A stretch of 64,000 bases of DNA from RYN-230 sp963713815 (GTDB lineage: Bacteria; Actinomycetota; Actinomycetes; Streptosporangiales; Streptosporangiaceae): contig CAVQNH010000032.1 in the NCBI GenBank assembly GCA_963713815.1, forward strand, positions 496,001 to 560,000, read 5' to 3'. Of this stretch, positions 24,535 through 32,467 are shown in pieces (position 1 is the first letter of the stretch; each line of letters begins with the position of its first letter). The notes beneath the pieces are model-generated. The model searched no databases, was not told the origin of the DNA, and saw only the letters and a list, made by a program, of their open reading frames with translations. The translations under genes were made by a program, and so were the position numbers.

Positions 24535-25700
24535 GCCGCCACCAGGACCAGGGCCGAGCCGTCCACGAGCGCGCCCGAGGTGACCACGCCGACCTCGTGG
24601 CGGGGAACCTGGCGATCGCCGCAGCGGCCCTGGATCTGCAGTACTGCCTCGGCGACGGTGTTCATCCCGTGCAGGTAGCCCTCGGCGAGCAGGCCGCCGT
24701 TGGTGTTCACCGGAAGGGTCCCGTCGATGGCCGTTGCCCCGGACCGCACGAACTCGATCGCCTCGCCGCGGCCACAGAAGCCGAGCCCTTCCAGGCCGAA
24801 GACGACCGTGCTCGAGAAGCAGTCGTAGATCTCCGCGAACTGGACGTCGGCGGCGCCGATCCCGGCGCGGCCGTACAGGTCGTCGCGGAGCAGTGAGGTG
24901 AAGTTCCGGGTGTAGTCCTCGTAGAGCACGTGGTCTCCGATGTCGAGTCCGGGCCGGGCGCCGGCCCGGTAGGCGGCCGAGGCGATGCGAGCCGGCCGGT
25001 GGCGCAGGTCTCGCGCACGGTCCAGGCTGGTGACGACGACGGCACAGGCGCCGTCCACCTCGCTCGTGCAGTCGGCGACCCGGAACGGGTCGACGATGCG
25101 AGGTGAGGCCAGGTAGGAGTCCCGGTCGAGTGGCTTGCGCTGGATGGCCCGCTCGTTGCGCTCGGCGTACCAGCGCTGGGCGATGGGGATGGCACCCAGG
25201 TCGTCAGGCTCGTGCCCGGTCTCGATCAGGTAGCGCTGCGCCCACATCGCGATGTACTGCATGTAGGTGTCGTAGCCAATGGGGTAGCGGAACTGGCCTG
25301 CCCCGCCGAGGAAGGCAGAACTGCCGACCCGGACACCGCTGCGGCCGTTGAGCGCGCGGAACACGACGACGTTCTCGGCGTAGCCCTGGCTCACCGCCAT
25401 GGCCGCGTTGGCGACGACCCAGGCCGGCGACTGGCCACCCTGCTGGAAGTCCATGACGTAGCGGGTCTGCGGGAGGGCCAGGGCGGTGGCGACCGCCTCA
25501 CTCGGGACGGAGTCCCCGAGCACCATGAAGCTGCCGATCCCGTCCACCTCCGCGAGGGGCAGCCCGGCATCCTCGACCGCCGCGCGGCACGCCTCGGTGG
25601 CCAGGTCCAGCACGCTGCGGCCCGACTTCTTCGTGAGCCCGGTAAAGCCGATCCCGGCTATCGCTGCATCGCGGTCCACCACAGCGCAGACGCTACGCAC
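24531..25700 (-). CDS. Thiolase-superfamily protein lacking the nucleophilic Cys (SCP-x/Ltp2-like)
   Basis: The 389-aa protein has the thiolase fold pattern of the SCP-x/lipid-transfer group (AIAGIGFTGLTKKSGRSVLD at the N-terminus, NTNGGLLAEGYLHGMNTVAE near residue 326). The segment where thiolases carry the nucleophilic Cys reads DFQQGGQSPAWVV, and the catalytic GHP His is replaced in EGYLHG. It is therefore unlikely to do classical thiolysis. Ltp2-type aldolases of steroid side-chain degradation share this loss and work with a DUF35 partner, which is encoded in the divergent operon. GTG 25700 is assumed; GTG 25679 is an alternative. Confidence 0.8.
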   Translation of the reverse strand: MRSVCAVVDRDAAIAGIGFTGLTKKSGRSVLDLATEACRAAVEDAGLPLAEVDGIGSFMVLGDSVPSEAVATALALPQTRYVMDFQQGGQSPAWVVANAAMAVSQGYAENVVVFRALNGRSGVRVGSSAFLGGAGQFRYPIGYDTYMQYIAMWAQRYLIETGHEPDDLGAIPIAQRWYAERNERAIQRKPLDRDSYLASPRIVDPFRVADCTSEVDGACAVVVTSLDRARDLRHRPARIASAAYRAGARPGLDIGDHVLYEDYTRNFTSLLRDDLYGRAGIGAADVQFAEIYDCFSSTVVFGLEGLGFCGRGEAIEFVRSGATAIDGTLPVNTNGGLLAEGYLHGMNTVAEAVLQIQGRCGDRQVPRHEVGVVTSGALVDGSALVLVAA

Positions 25701-25742
25701 CGGGCCGGCTGAGTGTCAACCATGAAGTCGAGAAACGTCGCT

Positions 25743-25761
25743 TGCGTCAATAACTGACGCA
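25743..25761. promoter_or_regulatory. Perfect palindromic operator between divergent catabolic operons
   Basis: TGCGTCAATAACTGACGCA is a perfect 7-5-7 inverted repeat in the 77-bp gap between the thiolase-like and thioesterase genes. Its position lets one regulator control both arms. The TetR gene at 27469-28098 is the likely source. Confidence 0.8.
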
Positions 25762-25777
25762 TGATTAGGGTGCTGTC

Positions 25778-26254
25778 GTGCTGATCGAACGTTCCTGGCG
25801 GGTAACCATGGCTGACGTGGACGCGGCCGGGATCATCTATTACGCGAGCCCGCTGCGCTGGGCGGAAGTGCTGCTCGGTGACTGGCTGGAGCAGTCGGGG
25901 CACAGCATCGCCGCGATGCTGGGCGGGAACGAGGCGATCCCGGTCGTCGGGGTGGAGGTCCGGTACCGGGCGCCGCTCGGCCTTGATGATCACCTCCGGC
26001 TTGGCCTGTCGGCGCAGAGGATTGGCAACACGTCGTTCACGACCCGCTGTGACGTCTGGGGCCCGCGCGCCGAGCAGCCCGCCGTAGAGGTCGTGGTCAC
26101 GCACGCGTTCGGCGGTTATGCACCTCCGCGCCCTGGCCAGGGCGCTGTGGTCAGCAAGCAGGCGCTCCCGCCGTGGCTGAGGAAGGCCCTCGCGGAAGGC
26201 TCGGACTCCGAAGGCTCTGAAGACATGGGAGGCGAGAGGTGCGCACAGAACTGA
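25778..26254 (+). CDS. Acyl-CoA thioesterase (4HBT/YbgC-like hotdog)
   Basis: The 158-aa protein starts at GTG 25778 and has the 4-hydroxybenzoyl-CoA thioesterase signature MADVDAAGIIYYASPLRWAE, with the likely catalytic Asp near residue 13. The rest follows the hotdog pattern (PVVGVEVRYRAPLGLDDHL). It should hydrolyse an acyl- or aroyl-CoA, perhaps to release stalled intermediates and CoA. It heads the plus-strand operon, and its stop overlaps the enoyl-CoA hydratase gene by 16 bp. Confidence 0.85.
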   Translation: MLIERSWRVTMADVDAAGIIYYASPLRWAEVLLGDWLEQSGHSIAAMLGGNEAIPVVGVEVRYRAPLGLDDHLRLGLSAQRIGNTSFTTRCDVWGPRAEQPAVEVVVTHAFGGYAPPRPGQGAVVSKQALPPWLRKALAEGSDSEGSEDMGGERCAQN

Positions 26255-27054
26255 ACTCGGTGGCGGTGGACCGGGTCGACGTCGACGGGGATCCTGCGCT
26301 GGGCCTGGTGACGCTCAACCGGCCGGATGAGATGAACCCTCTGGACTGGGATACGGTGCGCGAGCTGGGCCGGGTTCTGGACACCCTCGCCGCCGAGCCC
26401 ACGGTGCGGGTGATCGCCATTACCGGGGCGGGCCGCGCCTTCAGTGCTGGCGGCGACATGAAGAAGTACCGGACCCTGCAGCGCGACGCTCAGGACTTCC
26501 CGCAGTTCCTGGCGGACATTCACGAGATCTTTCAGCGGATTCCGCAGTACCCGAAGCCAGTGGTGGCGCTGGTCAACGGAATCGCGGTCGCCGGCGGCAT
26601 CGAGCTCGTCTTGTTCTGTGATTTTGCCTTCATGGCCGAGTCAGCCCGGATCGGTGATGCGCACCTTCCCTACGGCCAGATGGGCGGCGGGGGGGTGCTC
26701 ACCATGCTGCCGCGCATGATCGGGCCGGCCCGCGCCAGGGAGCTGATCGTGACGGGCCGCCTGCTGAAGGCGGAGGAAGCCATGAGCTGGGGCCTGGTAT
26801 CGCGGGTAGTGCCTGACGGCGAACTGGTGGCCGCCGCCGCCGAGCTGACCCGGGACGTCTCGAAGAAGTCACCGCTGGCACTCGGCAACGCGAAACGCAC
26901 GCTCAACGCGGCGTTCTTCAGCGGGACCGGCGTCGATGCCGGGCTCCGCCTCGAGCGCGAGGTGACCGCCCGCTACTGCCTGACCAGCGCGGACGCGGCC
27001 GAGGGACTCGAAGCATTCTCCGGCAAGCGCACGCCGCAGTGGACCGGCCGATGA
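26239..27054 (+). CDS. Enoyl-CoA hydratase/isomerase
   Basis: The 271-aa crotonase-family protein has the oxyanion-hole segments GRAFSAGGDMKKY near residue 72 and NGIAVAGGIELVLFCDFAF near residue 114. The second catalytic Glu position is less clear (DAHLPYGQMGGGG), so hydratase versus isomerase or hydrolase is open. It starts at GTG 26239 within the thioesterase gene and overlaps the next start (ATGA). It would hydrate the product of the acyl-CoA dehydrogenase. Confidence 0.88.
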   Translation: MRTELNSVAVDRVDVDGDPALGLVTLNRPDEMNPLDWDTVRELGRVLDTLAAEPTVRVIAITGAGRAFSAGGDMKKYRTLQRDAQDFPQFLADIHEIFQRIPQYPKPVVALVNGIAVAGGIELVLFCDFAFMAESARIGDAHLPYGQMGGGGVLTMLPRMIGPARARELIVTGRLLKAEEAMSWGLVSRVVPDGELVAAAAELTRDVSKKSPLALGNAKRTLNAAFFSGTGVDAGLRLEREVTARYCLTSADAAEGLEAFSGKRTPQWTGR

Positions 27055-27464
27055 CCGCGGCCACACCTGGCCTAGCGCCAGAACCCATCCCGCCCACCCC
27101 CGACGTCGACTCCCAGTTCTACTGGGACGACCTGGCCAGGGGCCGCCTGTCCGTGCAGGAATGCGTGAGCTGCCGCAGACGGCGCTTCCCGCCCATGCCC
27201 TCCTGCCCGTACTGCGCGGCGGTCGGCGCGGTGATCCGGGAGGCAACAGCCGGGTCCGTATACTCGTGGGTCACCGTGCGGCGGGCCTTTCAGGCCGCGT
27301 TCGAGGCTGACGTGCCTTACACGATCGTGACCGTCAACCTCGACGGCGGTGGCCGCATCGTCGGACGGCTGGAGCCGCGAGAAGCAGCACGCGCCGGGCT
27401 GCGCGTCGGCCCGCACTTCGTGCCGCACCAGGGCTGGACCGAAGTCCGCTTTCATCCGGAGTGA
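27051..27464 (+). CDS. DUF35 OB-fold protein with zinc ribbon
   Basis: The 137-aa protein has an N-terminal rubredoxin-like zinc ribbon (CVSC and CPYC, about residues 38-58) and a C-terminal OB-fold (GSVYSWVTVRRAF onward), the architecture of DUF35 proteins. These bind acyl-CoA and pair with thiolase-fold enzymes, as ChsH2 does with Ltp2. Here the matching thiolase-fold protein is encoded across the shared promoter. The ATG overlaps the hydratase stop by four bases. Confidence 0.88.
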   Translation: MTAATPGLAPEPIPPTPDVDSQFYWDDLARGRLSVQECVSCRRRRFPPMPSCPYCAAVGAVIREATAGSVYSWVTVRRAFQAAFEADVPYTIVTVNLDGGGRIVGRLEPREAARAGLRVGPHFVPHQGWTEVRFHPE

Positions 27465-27468
27465 ATCT

Positions 27469-28098
27469 GTGACCTCTGACGCGCCTGCTGCCACTGAGCC
27501 GCTCAGCCGCTCAGACCGGCGGCGGGCCAAGCGAGTCGACGACATCCTGAGGGTGGCTACCCGCCTGCTGGCCGAGCGCGGGTATGCGGCCACCAACCTC
27601 GACGAGATTGCCGAGGTGCTCGACCTCTCCAAAGCCTCGCTCTACCACTACTTCCCGAGTAAAGAGCACCTGATCCTGGCCTGCCTGGATCGCATCGGCG
27701 ATGAGACGAATCAGCATCTCAGTGCCGTCGCCAGCAGCGCGGCGCCGCCCCGGGAGCGCCTGCACGCGGCGGTACGGGCCCAGGTGCTCGTCCTGACCGG
27801 CGACCAGTCTGCGGGTGCGGCGCTGTTCATTCATGATCTCGGCCTGCCGGAGGCGGTCCAGACGCGTCTCCGGACGCTGGTCGAGCAGCATGACCAGCTC
27901 TTCCGGTCCATCATCGATGAGGGGATACGGGCCGGGGAGCTGCACGTGGCCGACCCGGCAGTTGCCCGGCTGCTGATGCATGGCGCCATCAACTTCATCC
28001 CCTCCTGGTATAAGGAGAGCCGCCGGATGTCGCCGGAGCGTCTCGCCGACGTGGTGGCCGACACGCTGCTGCAGCTCTTCGGAGGTGCCCCGGCGTGA
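27469..28098 (+). CDS. TetR-family regulator
   Basis: The 209-aa protein has a TetR HTH at residues 20-65 (ATNLDEIAEVLDLSKASLYH, then YFPSKEHL), followed by a ligand-binding helical domain. It resembles the KstR/FadR-like TetR regulators that respond to acyl-CoAs. It begins at GTG 27469, 4 bp after the DUF35 stop, as the last gene of the plus-strand operon. It most likely represses both operons through the palindrome at 25743-25761. Confidence 0.88.
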   Translation: MTSDAPAATEPLSRSDRRRAKRVDDILRVATRLLAERGYAATNLDEIAEVLDLSKASLYHYFPSKEHLILACLDRIGDETNQHLSAVASSAAPPRERLHAAVRAQVLVLTGDQSAGAALFIHDLGLPEAVQTRLRTLVEQHDQLFRSIIDEGIRAGELHVADPAVARLLMHGAINFIPSWYKESRRMSPERLADVVADTLLQLFGGAPA

Positions 28099-28173
28099 GC
28101 CTGGAAGGCGGCCGTCTCATCCTGGGCCGCGGCCTCGCGCACCACTACCGCCCTGCGCGCGGAATGACGCTGG

Positions 28174-28770
28174 TCATCGGCCAGACGATCGGCGGGCCGC
28201 CCACTCGTGGTCGAGGATGGACATCAGTACCTCGTCGTACCAGTGCCCGTCGTGCAGCACCGACTCGCGAAGGCGGCCCTCCTCGACGAACCCTGCCTTC
28301 TCATAGGCGCGGATCCCGGCGGGATTGAACGGAGCCACGCCGAGCTGAACGCGGTGCAGGCCCATCTCGCGGAATGCGTAGCCGACGATGACGCGCATCG
28401 CGTCCGTGCCGTAGCCACGGCCGACGTACTCACGGCCGAGGGCGATCCCGAGAGTCGCACACCGGTCCTTGGGGCGCGCGCCCCACAACCCGACGTTGCC
28501 GATCAGCACCGGCGGATCGTCGAGCGTCTCGATGGCGAAGCCGAGGTCGTCCTTCTCGTTCGCGCTCCACTTCGCGATGCGCTCCTTCGCGGAGGCCTCC
28601 GACGGAGGGGCTACCCAGCTCGACAGCGTGGCCATGCGCCCGGGATCCATCTCCCACTTCGCGAGCATGGGCAGGTCATCGTCCCGCGTGCCGCGCAATC
28701 GCACCCGCTCGCCGACGAGGATCGAGTCGCCGTAGCCGAATGCGCCTGAAACATCGGTGAGTTCGGTCAT
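28174..28770 (-). CDS. GNAT N-acetyltransferase (RimJ/RimL-like)
   Basis: The 198-aa protein has the GNAT fold: VRLRGTRDDDLPMLAKWEMD near the start, and the acetyl-CoA pyrophosphate loop LGREYVGRGYGTDAMRVIVG near residue 110, followed by NPAGIRAYEKAGFVEEGRLR, typical of RimJ/RimL-type acetyltransferases acting on proteins or small amines. ATG 28770 gives the standard N-terminus; ATG 28788 is an alternative. It is convergent with the TetR gene. Confidence 0.85.
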   Translation of the reverse strand: MTELTDVSGAFGYGDSILVGERVRLRGTRDDDLPMLAKWEMDPGRMATLSSWVAPPSEASAKERIAKWSANEKDDLGFAIETLDDPPVLIGNVGLWGARPKDRCATLGIALGREYVGRGYGTDAMRVIVGYAFREMGLHRVQLGVAPFNPAGIRAYEKAGFVEEGRLRESVLHDGHWYDEVLMSILDHEWAARRSSGR

Positions 28771-28845
28771 GGGCCGATACTGCCGCATGCCTGACCGCGA
28801 TCGGGCCGCGGCCGCCTTGATCGGGCATGGGGTTGCCTGCGGGCG

Positions 28846-28882
28846 TCGGCTGCTGGCAGCGGGCATCGGCTGCTGGCAGCGG
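28846..28882. repeat. 17-bp direct repeat, each copy self-complementary
   Basis: TCGGCTGCTGGCAGCGG occurs at 28846-28862 and 28866-28882 (20-bp period). Each copy contains the hairpin-capable GCTGC-TG-GCAGC. It lies between the acetyltransferase start and the sigma-factor stop and could be a terminator element or a regulator-binding array. Confidence 0.6.
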
Positions 28883-28905
28883 ACCCGATCGTGGGTAGAC
28901 GCGGG

Positions 28906-29844
28906 TCAGCCCGCCGTCCAGGGCCGGAGCTTGTCGGGATTGCGTACTGCCCAGATGTGCCTGATCCGGTCGCCCGCGAGGCCGAACGCGAACACCGTGA
29001 CGGTGACGCCGTCCTGCTGGGCGACCAGGCCGGGCTGGCCGTTGACCGTCCGCTCCAGGAACGTCACGTTGCCGGGTGCCCGGGCGGCTAGATCGATGAC
29101 ATAACGCGCGATTTGCGCGGCGCCTTCGATCGGGCGGAGCGCGGCGGGGGCCAGGCCGCCGCCGTCGGCGATCACCGTGGCGCCGGGGTCCAGCAGCCCG
29201 ATGAGGGCGTCGATGTCCTGGTCTTCCCAGGCCTTCTTGAAGTCCCGGACCAGGCCGGCCTGCCGGGCAGCCGGGGCGGCGGGAGCCTGTGCGGCGCGGA
29301 TGCGGCGGCGGGCTGAGGAGGCCAGCTGGCGGCATGCTGCCGGGGTCCGGCCGGTGATCTGGGCCACTTCGGCGAAGGGGTAGCCGAAGACATCGTGCAG
29401 GATCAACGCGACACGCTCGGCCGGGGTCATCGATTCGAGTACCACGAGGAAGGCCATGCTGACCGACTCATCCAGGGTGACCCGGTCGGCCGGATCGACA
29501 GCGGTGCCGCCCGGCCGCCCGCTGATCCACTCCGCGGGTTCGGGCAGCGGCTCGGGGATCCATTCGCCGACGTAGCGCTCCCGCCGGGCCCGCGCCGAGC
29601 CGAGCAGGTCCAGGCAGACGCGGCTGGCGACCGTCGTCAGCCAGGCCCCGGGGGACTCGATAGCCTCCCGCTGTTGCCGGGACATGGCGTACCAGCGGGC
29701 GTACGTCTCCTGCACGGCATCTTCGGCCTCGGCCAGGGAGCCCAGCAGCCGGTAGGCGAGATTGATCAGCTGACGCCGCTCGCTCATGATCGCGTCCAGG
29801 CCCGGATCGGGCTGGCCGTCTCCTCGCCCGGATCGGGTGCTCAT
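28906..29844 (-). CDS. ECF41-like sigma factor with SnoaL-like C-terminal domain
   Basis: The 312-aa protein has sigma region 2 (NLAYRLLGSLAEAEDAVQET near residue 27), sigma region 4 (VFGYPFAEVAQITGRTPAAC near residue 150) and a C-terminal SnoaL-like extension of about 110 residues. The extension carries the ECF41 hallmarks DGGG and NPDKL, which regulate activity in place of an anti-sigma factor. ECF41 genes usually adjoin a carboxymuconolactone decarboxylase, oxidoreductase or epimerase gene; none is adjacent here. Confidence 0.88.
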   Translation of the reverse strand: MSTRSGRGDGQPDPGLDAIMSERRQLINLAYRLLGSLAEAEDAVQETYARWYAMSRQQREAIESPGAWLTTVASRVCLDLLGSARARRERYVGEWIPEPLPEPAEWISGRPGGTAVDPADRVTLDESVSMAFLVVLESMTPAERVALILHDVFGYPFAEVAQITGRTPAACRQLASSARRRIRAAQAPAAPAARQAGLVRDFKKAWEDQDIDALIGLLDPGATVIADGGGLAPAALRPIEGAAQIARYVIDLAARAPGNVTFLERTVNGQPGLVAQQDGVTVTVFAFGLAGDRIRHIWAVRNPDKLRPWTAG

Positions 29845-29950
29845 GGTGTCCCCGGCTCCCTTGGTCGCATCTGTCCCTCACCAGTTCGACGAGACACGGC
29901 ACCGGAATGTGAGGCCCCGCCATCGCCACCGTCATGCCACGCTAGAGGGC

Positions 29951-30421
29951 ATGCGCTCACAGCGTTTCCACGCCGTCATCGCCGCCGGTCCTGATGACAG
30001 CGCGGTCATCACGATGCCGTTCGACCCGGACGAGGCGTGGGGTGCGAAGGCCAACCATCCCGTCGGCGGCACGATCGGCGGCTGCCGGATCCGCGCCAGG
30101 CTCTGGCCGGCCGGCGGCGGATGGGTGCTGATCCTGGCTCCGAACCGGCTGCGCGGCATAGGCGTGGCGGTAGGCGATGACGTGATCATCGAGCTGGCCC
30201 CGGAAGGTCCGCAACGCGGCGATCTTGCCGACGATATCGCCGCAGCACTCGAGGCCAACCCGGCCGCGGGCGCATTCTTCGACACGCTCGCGCAGTTCTA
30301 CCGCAAGGCCTACCTCCGCTGGATCGATGCGACCACTCGCCGCCCGGATCTCCGTGCGGCCCGCATCGCTGAGGTAGCAGACCTGCTCGCGGCGGGGATC
30401 AAGGAGCGGCCACGACCCTGA
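29951..30421 (+). CDS. DUF1905/YdeI-like protein
   Basis: The 156-aa protein combines an N-terminal DUF1905-like beta domain (RFHAVIAAGPDDSAVITMPF, then VGGTIGGCRIRARLW, ending GVAVGDDVIIELAPEGP) with a C-terminal YdeI-type helical region (FYRKAYLRWIDATTRRPDLR and RIAEVADLLAAGIKERP). No catalytic motif is known for this family. It is divergent from the ECF41-like sigma gene, with its ATG behind AGAGGG. Confidence 0.75.
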   Translation: MRSQRFHAVIAAGPDDSAVITMPFDPDEAWGAKANHPVGGTIGGCRIRARLWPAGGGWVLILAPNRLRGIGVAVGDDVIIELAPEGPQRGDLADDIAAALEANPAAGAFFDTLAQFYRKAYLRWIDATTRRPDLRAARIAEVADLLAAGIKERPRP

Positions 30422-30530
30422 GGGCGGTGACGCCGGGCCCGGTGGCTCCCGGCTTTCACCGCGGCACGGTCCGGCTCGCTGGGCGCCGCTTCCCGGGCCG
30501 GAAGGGAAGCCCGGCTGGCAGGCCCGTGGT

Positions 30531-31151
30531 TCACTCAAACCCGGACGTGCCGCCTGCTCCGCGCCGCAGGATCTCGGGTTTGTCCTGGGAGAAGTCGATG
30601 ACCGTGGTCGGCTCGGTGCCGCAGTCGCCGGAGTCGATCACCGCGTCCACGGCGTGGCCGATCTCGTCGGCGATCTCCCATCCCTGGCTCAAGGGCTCGT
30701 CCTGGTCCGGCAGCAGCAGGGTGCTCGAAACGAGCGGCTCACCGAGTTCGGCCAGCACCGCCTGGGCCACCACATGCCGGGGGATCCGCACCCCGACGGT
30801 CTTCTTTCCCGGGTGCTGCAACCTGCGCGGTACCTCCTTGGTCGCGGGCAGGATGAAGGTATAAGCGCCCGGGGTAGCCGCCTTGATAGCCCGGAACACC
30901 GGTTTGGCGACGTACACGAACTGGCCTAGCTGGGCGAAATCCTGGCACACCAGCGTGAGGTGGTGCCGGTCATCGAGGTGGCGGATCGACCTGATCCTCG
31001 TGATGCCGTCCTTGTTCCCGAGCTGGCAGCCCAGCGCGTAGCAGGAGTCCGTCGGGTAGGCGATCACGCCACCTGCGCGGACGACATCGGCGATCTGGAT
31101 GATCGTGCGACGTTGCGGGCTGGCCGGATGGATGTCGAAGTACCTGGCCAT
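30531..31151 (-). CDS. YciO-type Sua5/YrdC-family protein
   Basis: The 206-aa protein has the YrdC fold: GGVIAYPTDSCYALGCQLGN near residue 28, then IRHLDDRHHLTLVCQDFAQ, PGAYTFILPATKEVPRRLQ and VGVRIPRHVV. YrdC/Sua5 enzymes form threonylcarbamoyl-AMP for the t6A tRNA modification; YciO members have the fold but weaker or uncertain activity. The HHLTLVCQDF segment places it closer to YciO than to essential Sua5. It is an isolated gene between convergent and same-strand neighbours. Confidence 0.85.
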   Translation of the reverse strand: MARYFDIHPASPQRRTIIQIADVVRAGGVIAYPTDSCYALGCQLGNKDGITRIRSIRHLDDRHHLTLVCQDFAQLGQFVYVAKPVFRAIKAATPGAYTFILPATKEVPRRLQHPGKKTVGVRIPRHVVAQAVLAELGEPLVSSTLLLPDQDEPLSQGWEIADEIGHAVDAVIDSGDCGTEPTTVIDFSQDKPEILRRGAGGTSGFE

Positions 31152-31253
31152 GCGACGAGCTTAAGGGCATAGTTCCTCGCCGGCCGCTCTGGCGCCGGAT
31201 CGGCGGCCGCAAGCGAGATCAGTGCGCCGCCGGGCCTGCGCTTCGGGCAGCGC

Positions 31254-32414
31254 TCAGGTACGCCGGATCGCGTCCCGGCCGAGGTCGGCGAGGGTTGGAT
31301 AGCCGTCGACCGCCATGAGCAGGTCGGCCTCCGCCAGGATCGTCCTGAGCACGTGGACGATGCCGTCGGTGCCGCCGAGCGCGGCGCCGTAGACGTAGGG
31401 GCGGCCGATGCCGACCGCGGTGGCGCCGAGTGCGAGCGCCTTCACCACGTCGGAGCCGGAGCGGACGCCGGAGTCGAAAAGGACTGGCACGTCCGGCACC
31501 GCGTCAGCCACGTCAGCGAGGCAGTCGATCGCGGCGAGGCCGCCGTTGGCCTGCCGGCCGCCATGGGTGGAGACGTAGATGCCGTCGATGCCCTCATCGA
31601 CGGCCCGGCGGGCGTCGTCGGGGTGGCAAACGCCCTTGAGCACGAGGGGCAGCGTGGTCAGCGAGCGCAGCCAGGCCAGGTCGTCCCAGGTCAGCGGCCG
31701 GCCGAACATCAGCGCCCAGGTCAGGATCGCGGTGCCCGGGTCCTCCTCAGGCGACTTCTGCAGCCGGCTCCGGAAGACCGGGTCGGAAAAGTACGTCTTC
31801 AGGCAGCGGCCCCGCAGCTGCGGAAAGTTCGAGGTAGACAAGTCCCGCGGCCGCCAGCCGGTGACCCAGGTGTCGAGGGTGACCACGATCGCGCGATAGC
31901 CGGCCGCCTCCGCCCGCTGAACGAGGCTGGCTGCCACCTCGGGATCGGTCGGGCAGTAGAGCTGGAAGAACCCGGGGGTCTCGCCGAACTCCGCGGCGAC
32001 ATCCTCCAGCGGGTCCTCGCTCAGCGTCGAGGCAACCATGGGCACGCCAGTAGCGGCTGCCGCGCGGGCCGTGGCCAGGTCGCCGTGGCCGTCCTGGGTG
32101 CAGATCCCGATCACCCCGATCGGGGCCAGGAAAATCGGTGTCGGGAAGGTGGTGCCGAACAGCTCGGCCGACAGGTCCCGTTCGGTGTTCGCCCGCAGCA
32201 TCCGCGGTACGAGACCCCAGTGGTCGAAGGCCGTCCGGTTGCTGCGCTGGGTGTGCTCGTCGCCCGCTCCCCCCGCGACGTACGACCACGTGCCCGGCGG
32301 CAGCGCCAGCTCCGCGCGCCGCTCCAGCTCCGCAAATGACATCGGGAGCGAGGGCACCACGCCGGAGAGCCCCGCAAGGTAGATCTCGTTCTGCAGGTCT
32401 CCGAAGTTAGCCAC
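31254..32414 (-). CDS. FMN-dependent alpha-hydroxy-acid oxidase/dehydrogenase
   Basis: The 386-aa TIM-barrel enzyme belongs to the lactate oxidase/glycolate oxidase family. FMN and substrate residues are visible: YVAGGAGDE near residue 45, the catalytic His-Arg motif in STHGGRQANGG near residue 284 (the usual SNHGGRQ with Asn changed to Thr), and the phosphate loop DSGVRSGSDVVKALALGATA. The 'AELFGTTFPTPIFLAPIG' region is close to lactate 2-monooxygenases. It oxidises an alpha-hydroxy acid; which one is unknown. Confidence 0.85.
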   Translation of the reverse strand: MANFGDLQNEIYLAGLSGVVPSLPMSFAELERRAELALPPGTWSYVAGGAGDEHTQRSNRTAFDHWGLVPRMLRANTERDLSAELFGTTFPTPIFLAPIGVIGICTQDGHGDLATARAAAATGVPMVASTLSEDPLEDVAAEFGETPGFFQLYCPTDPEVAASLVQRAEAAGYRAIVVTLDTWVTGWRPRDLSTSNFPQLRGRCLKTYFSDPVFRSRLQKSPEEDPGTAILTWALMFGRPLTWDDLAWLRSLTTLPLVLKGVCHPDDARRAVDEGIDGIYVSTHGGRQANGGLAAIDCLADVADAVPDVPVLFDSGVRSGSDVVKALALGATAVGIGRPYVYGAALGGTDGIVHVLRTILAEADLLMAVDGYPTLADLGRDAIRRT

Positions 32415-32467
32415 CCAGCGATGCTAGTAGGTCATCTTCCGAAGCTGGGCTGCGACGGTCGAGACGG

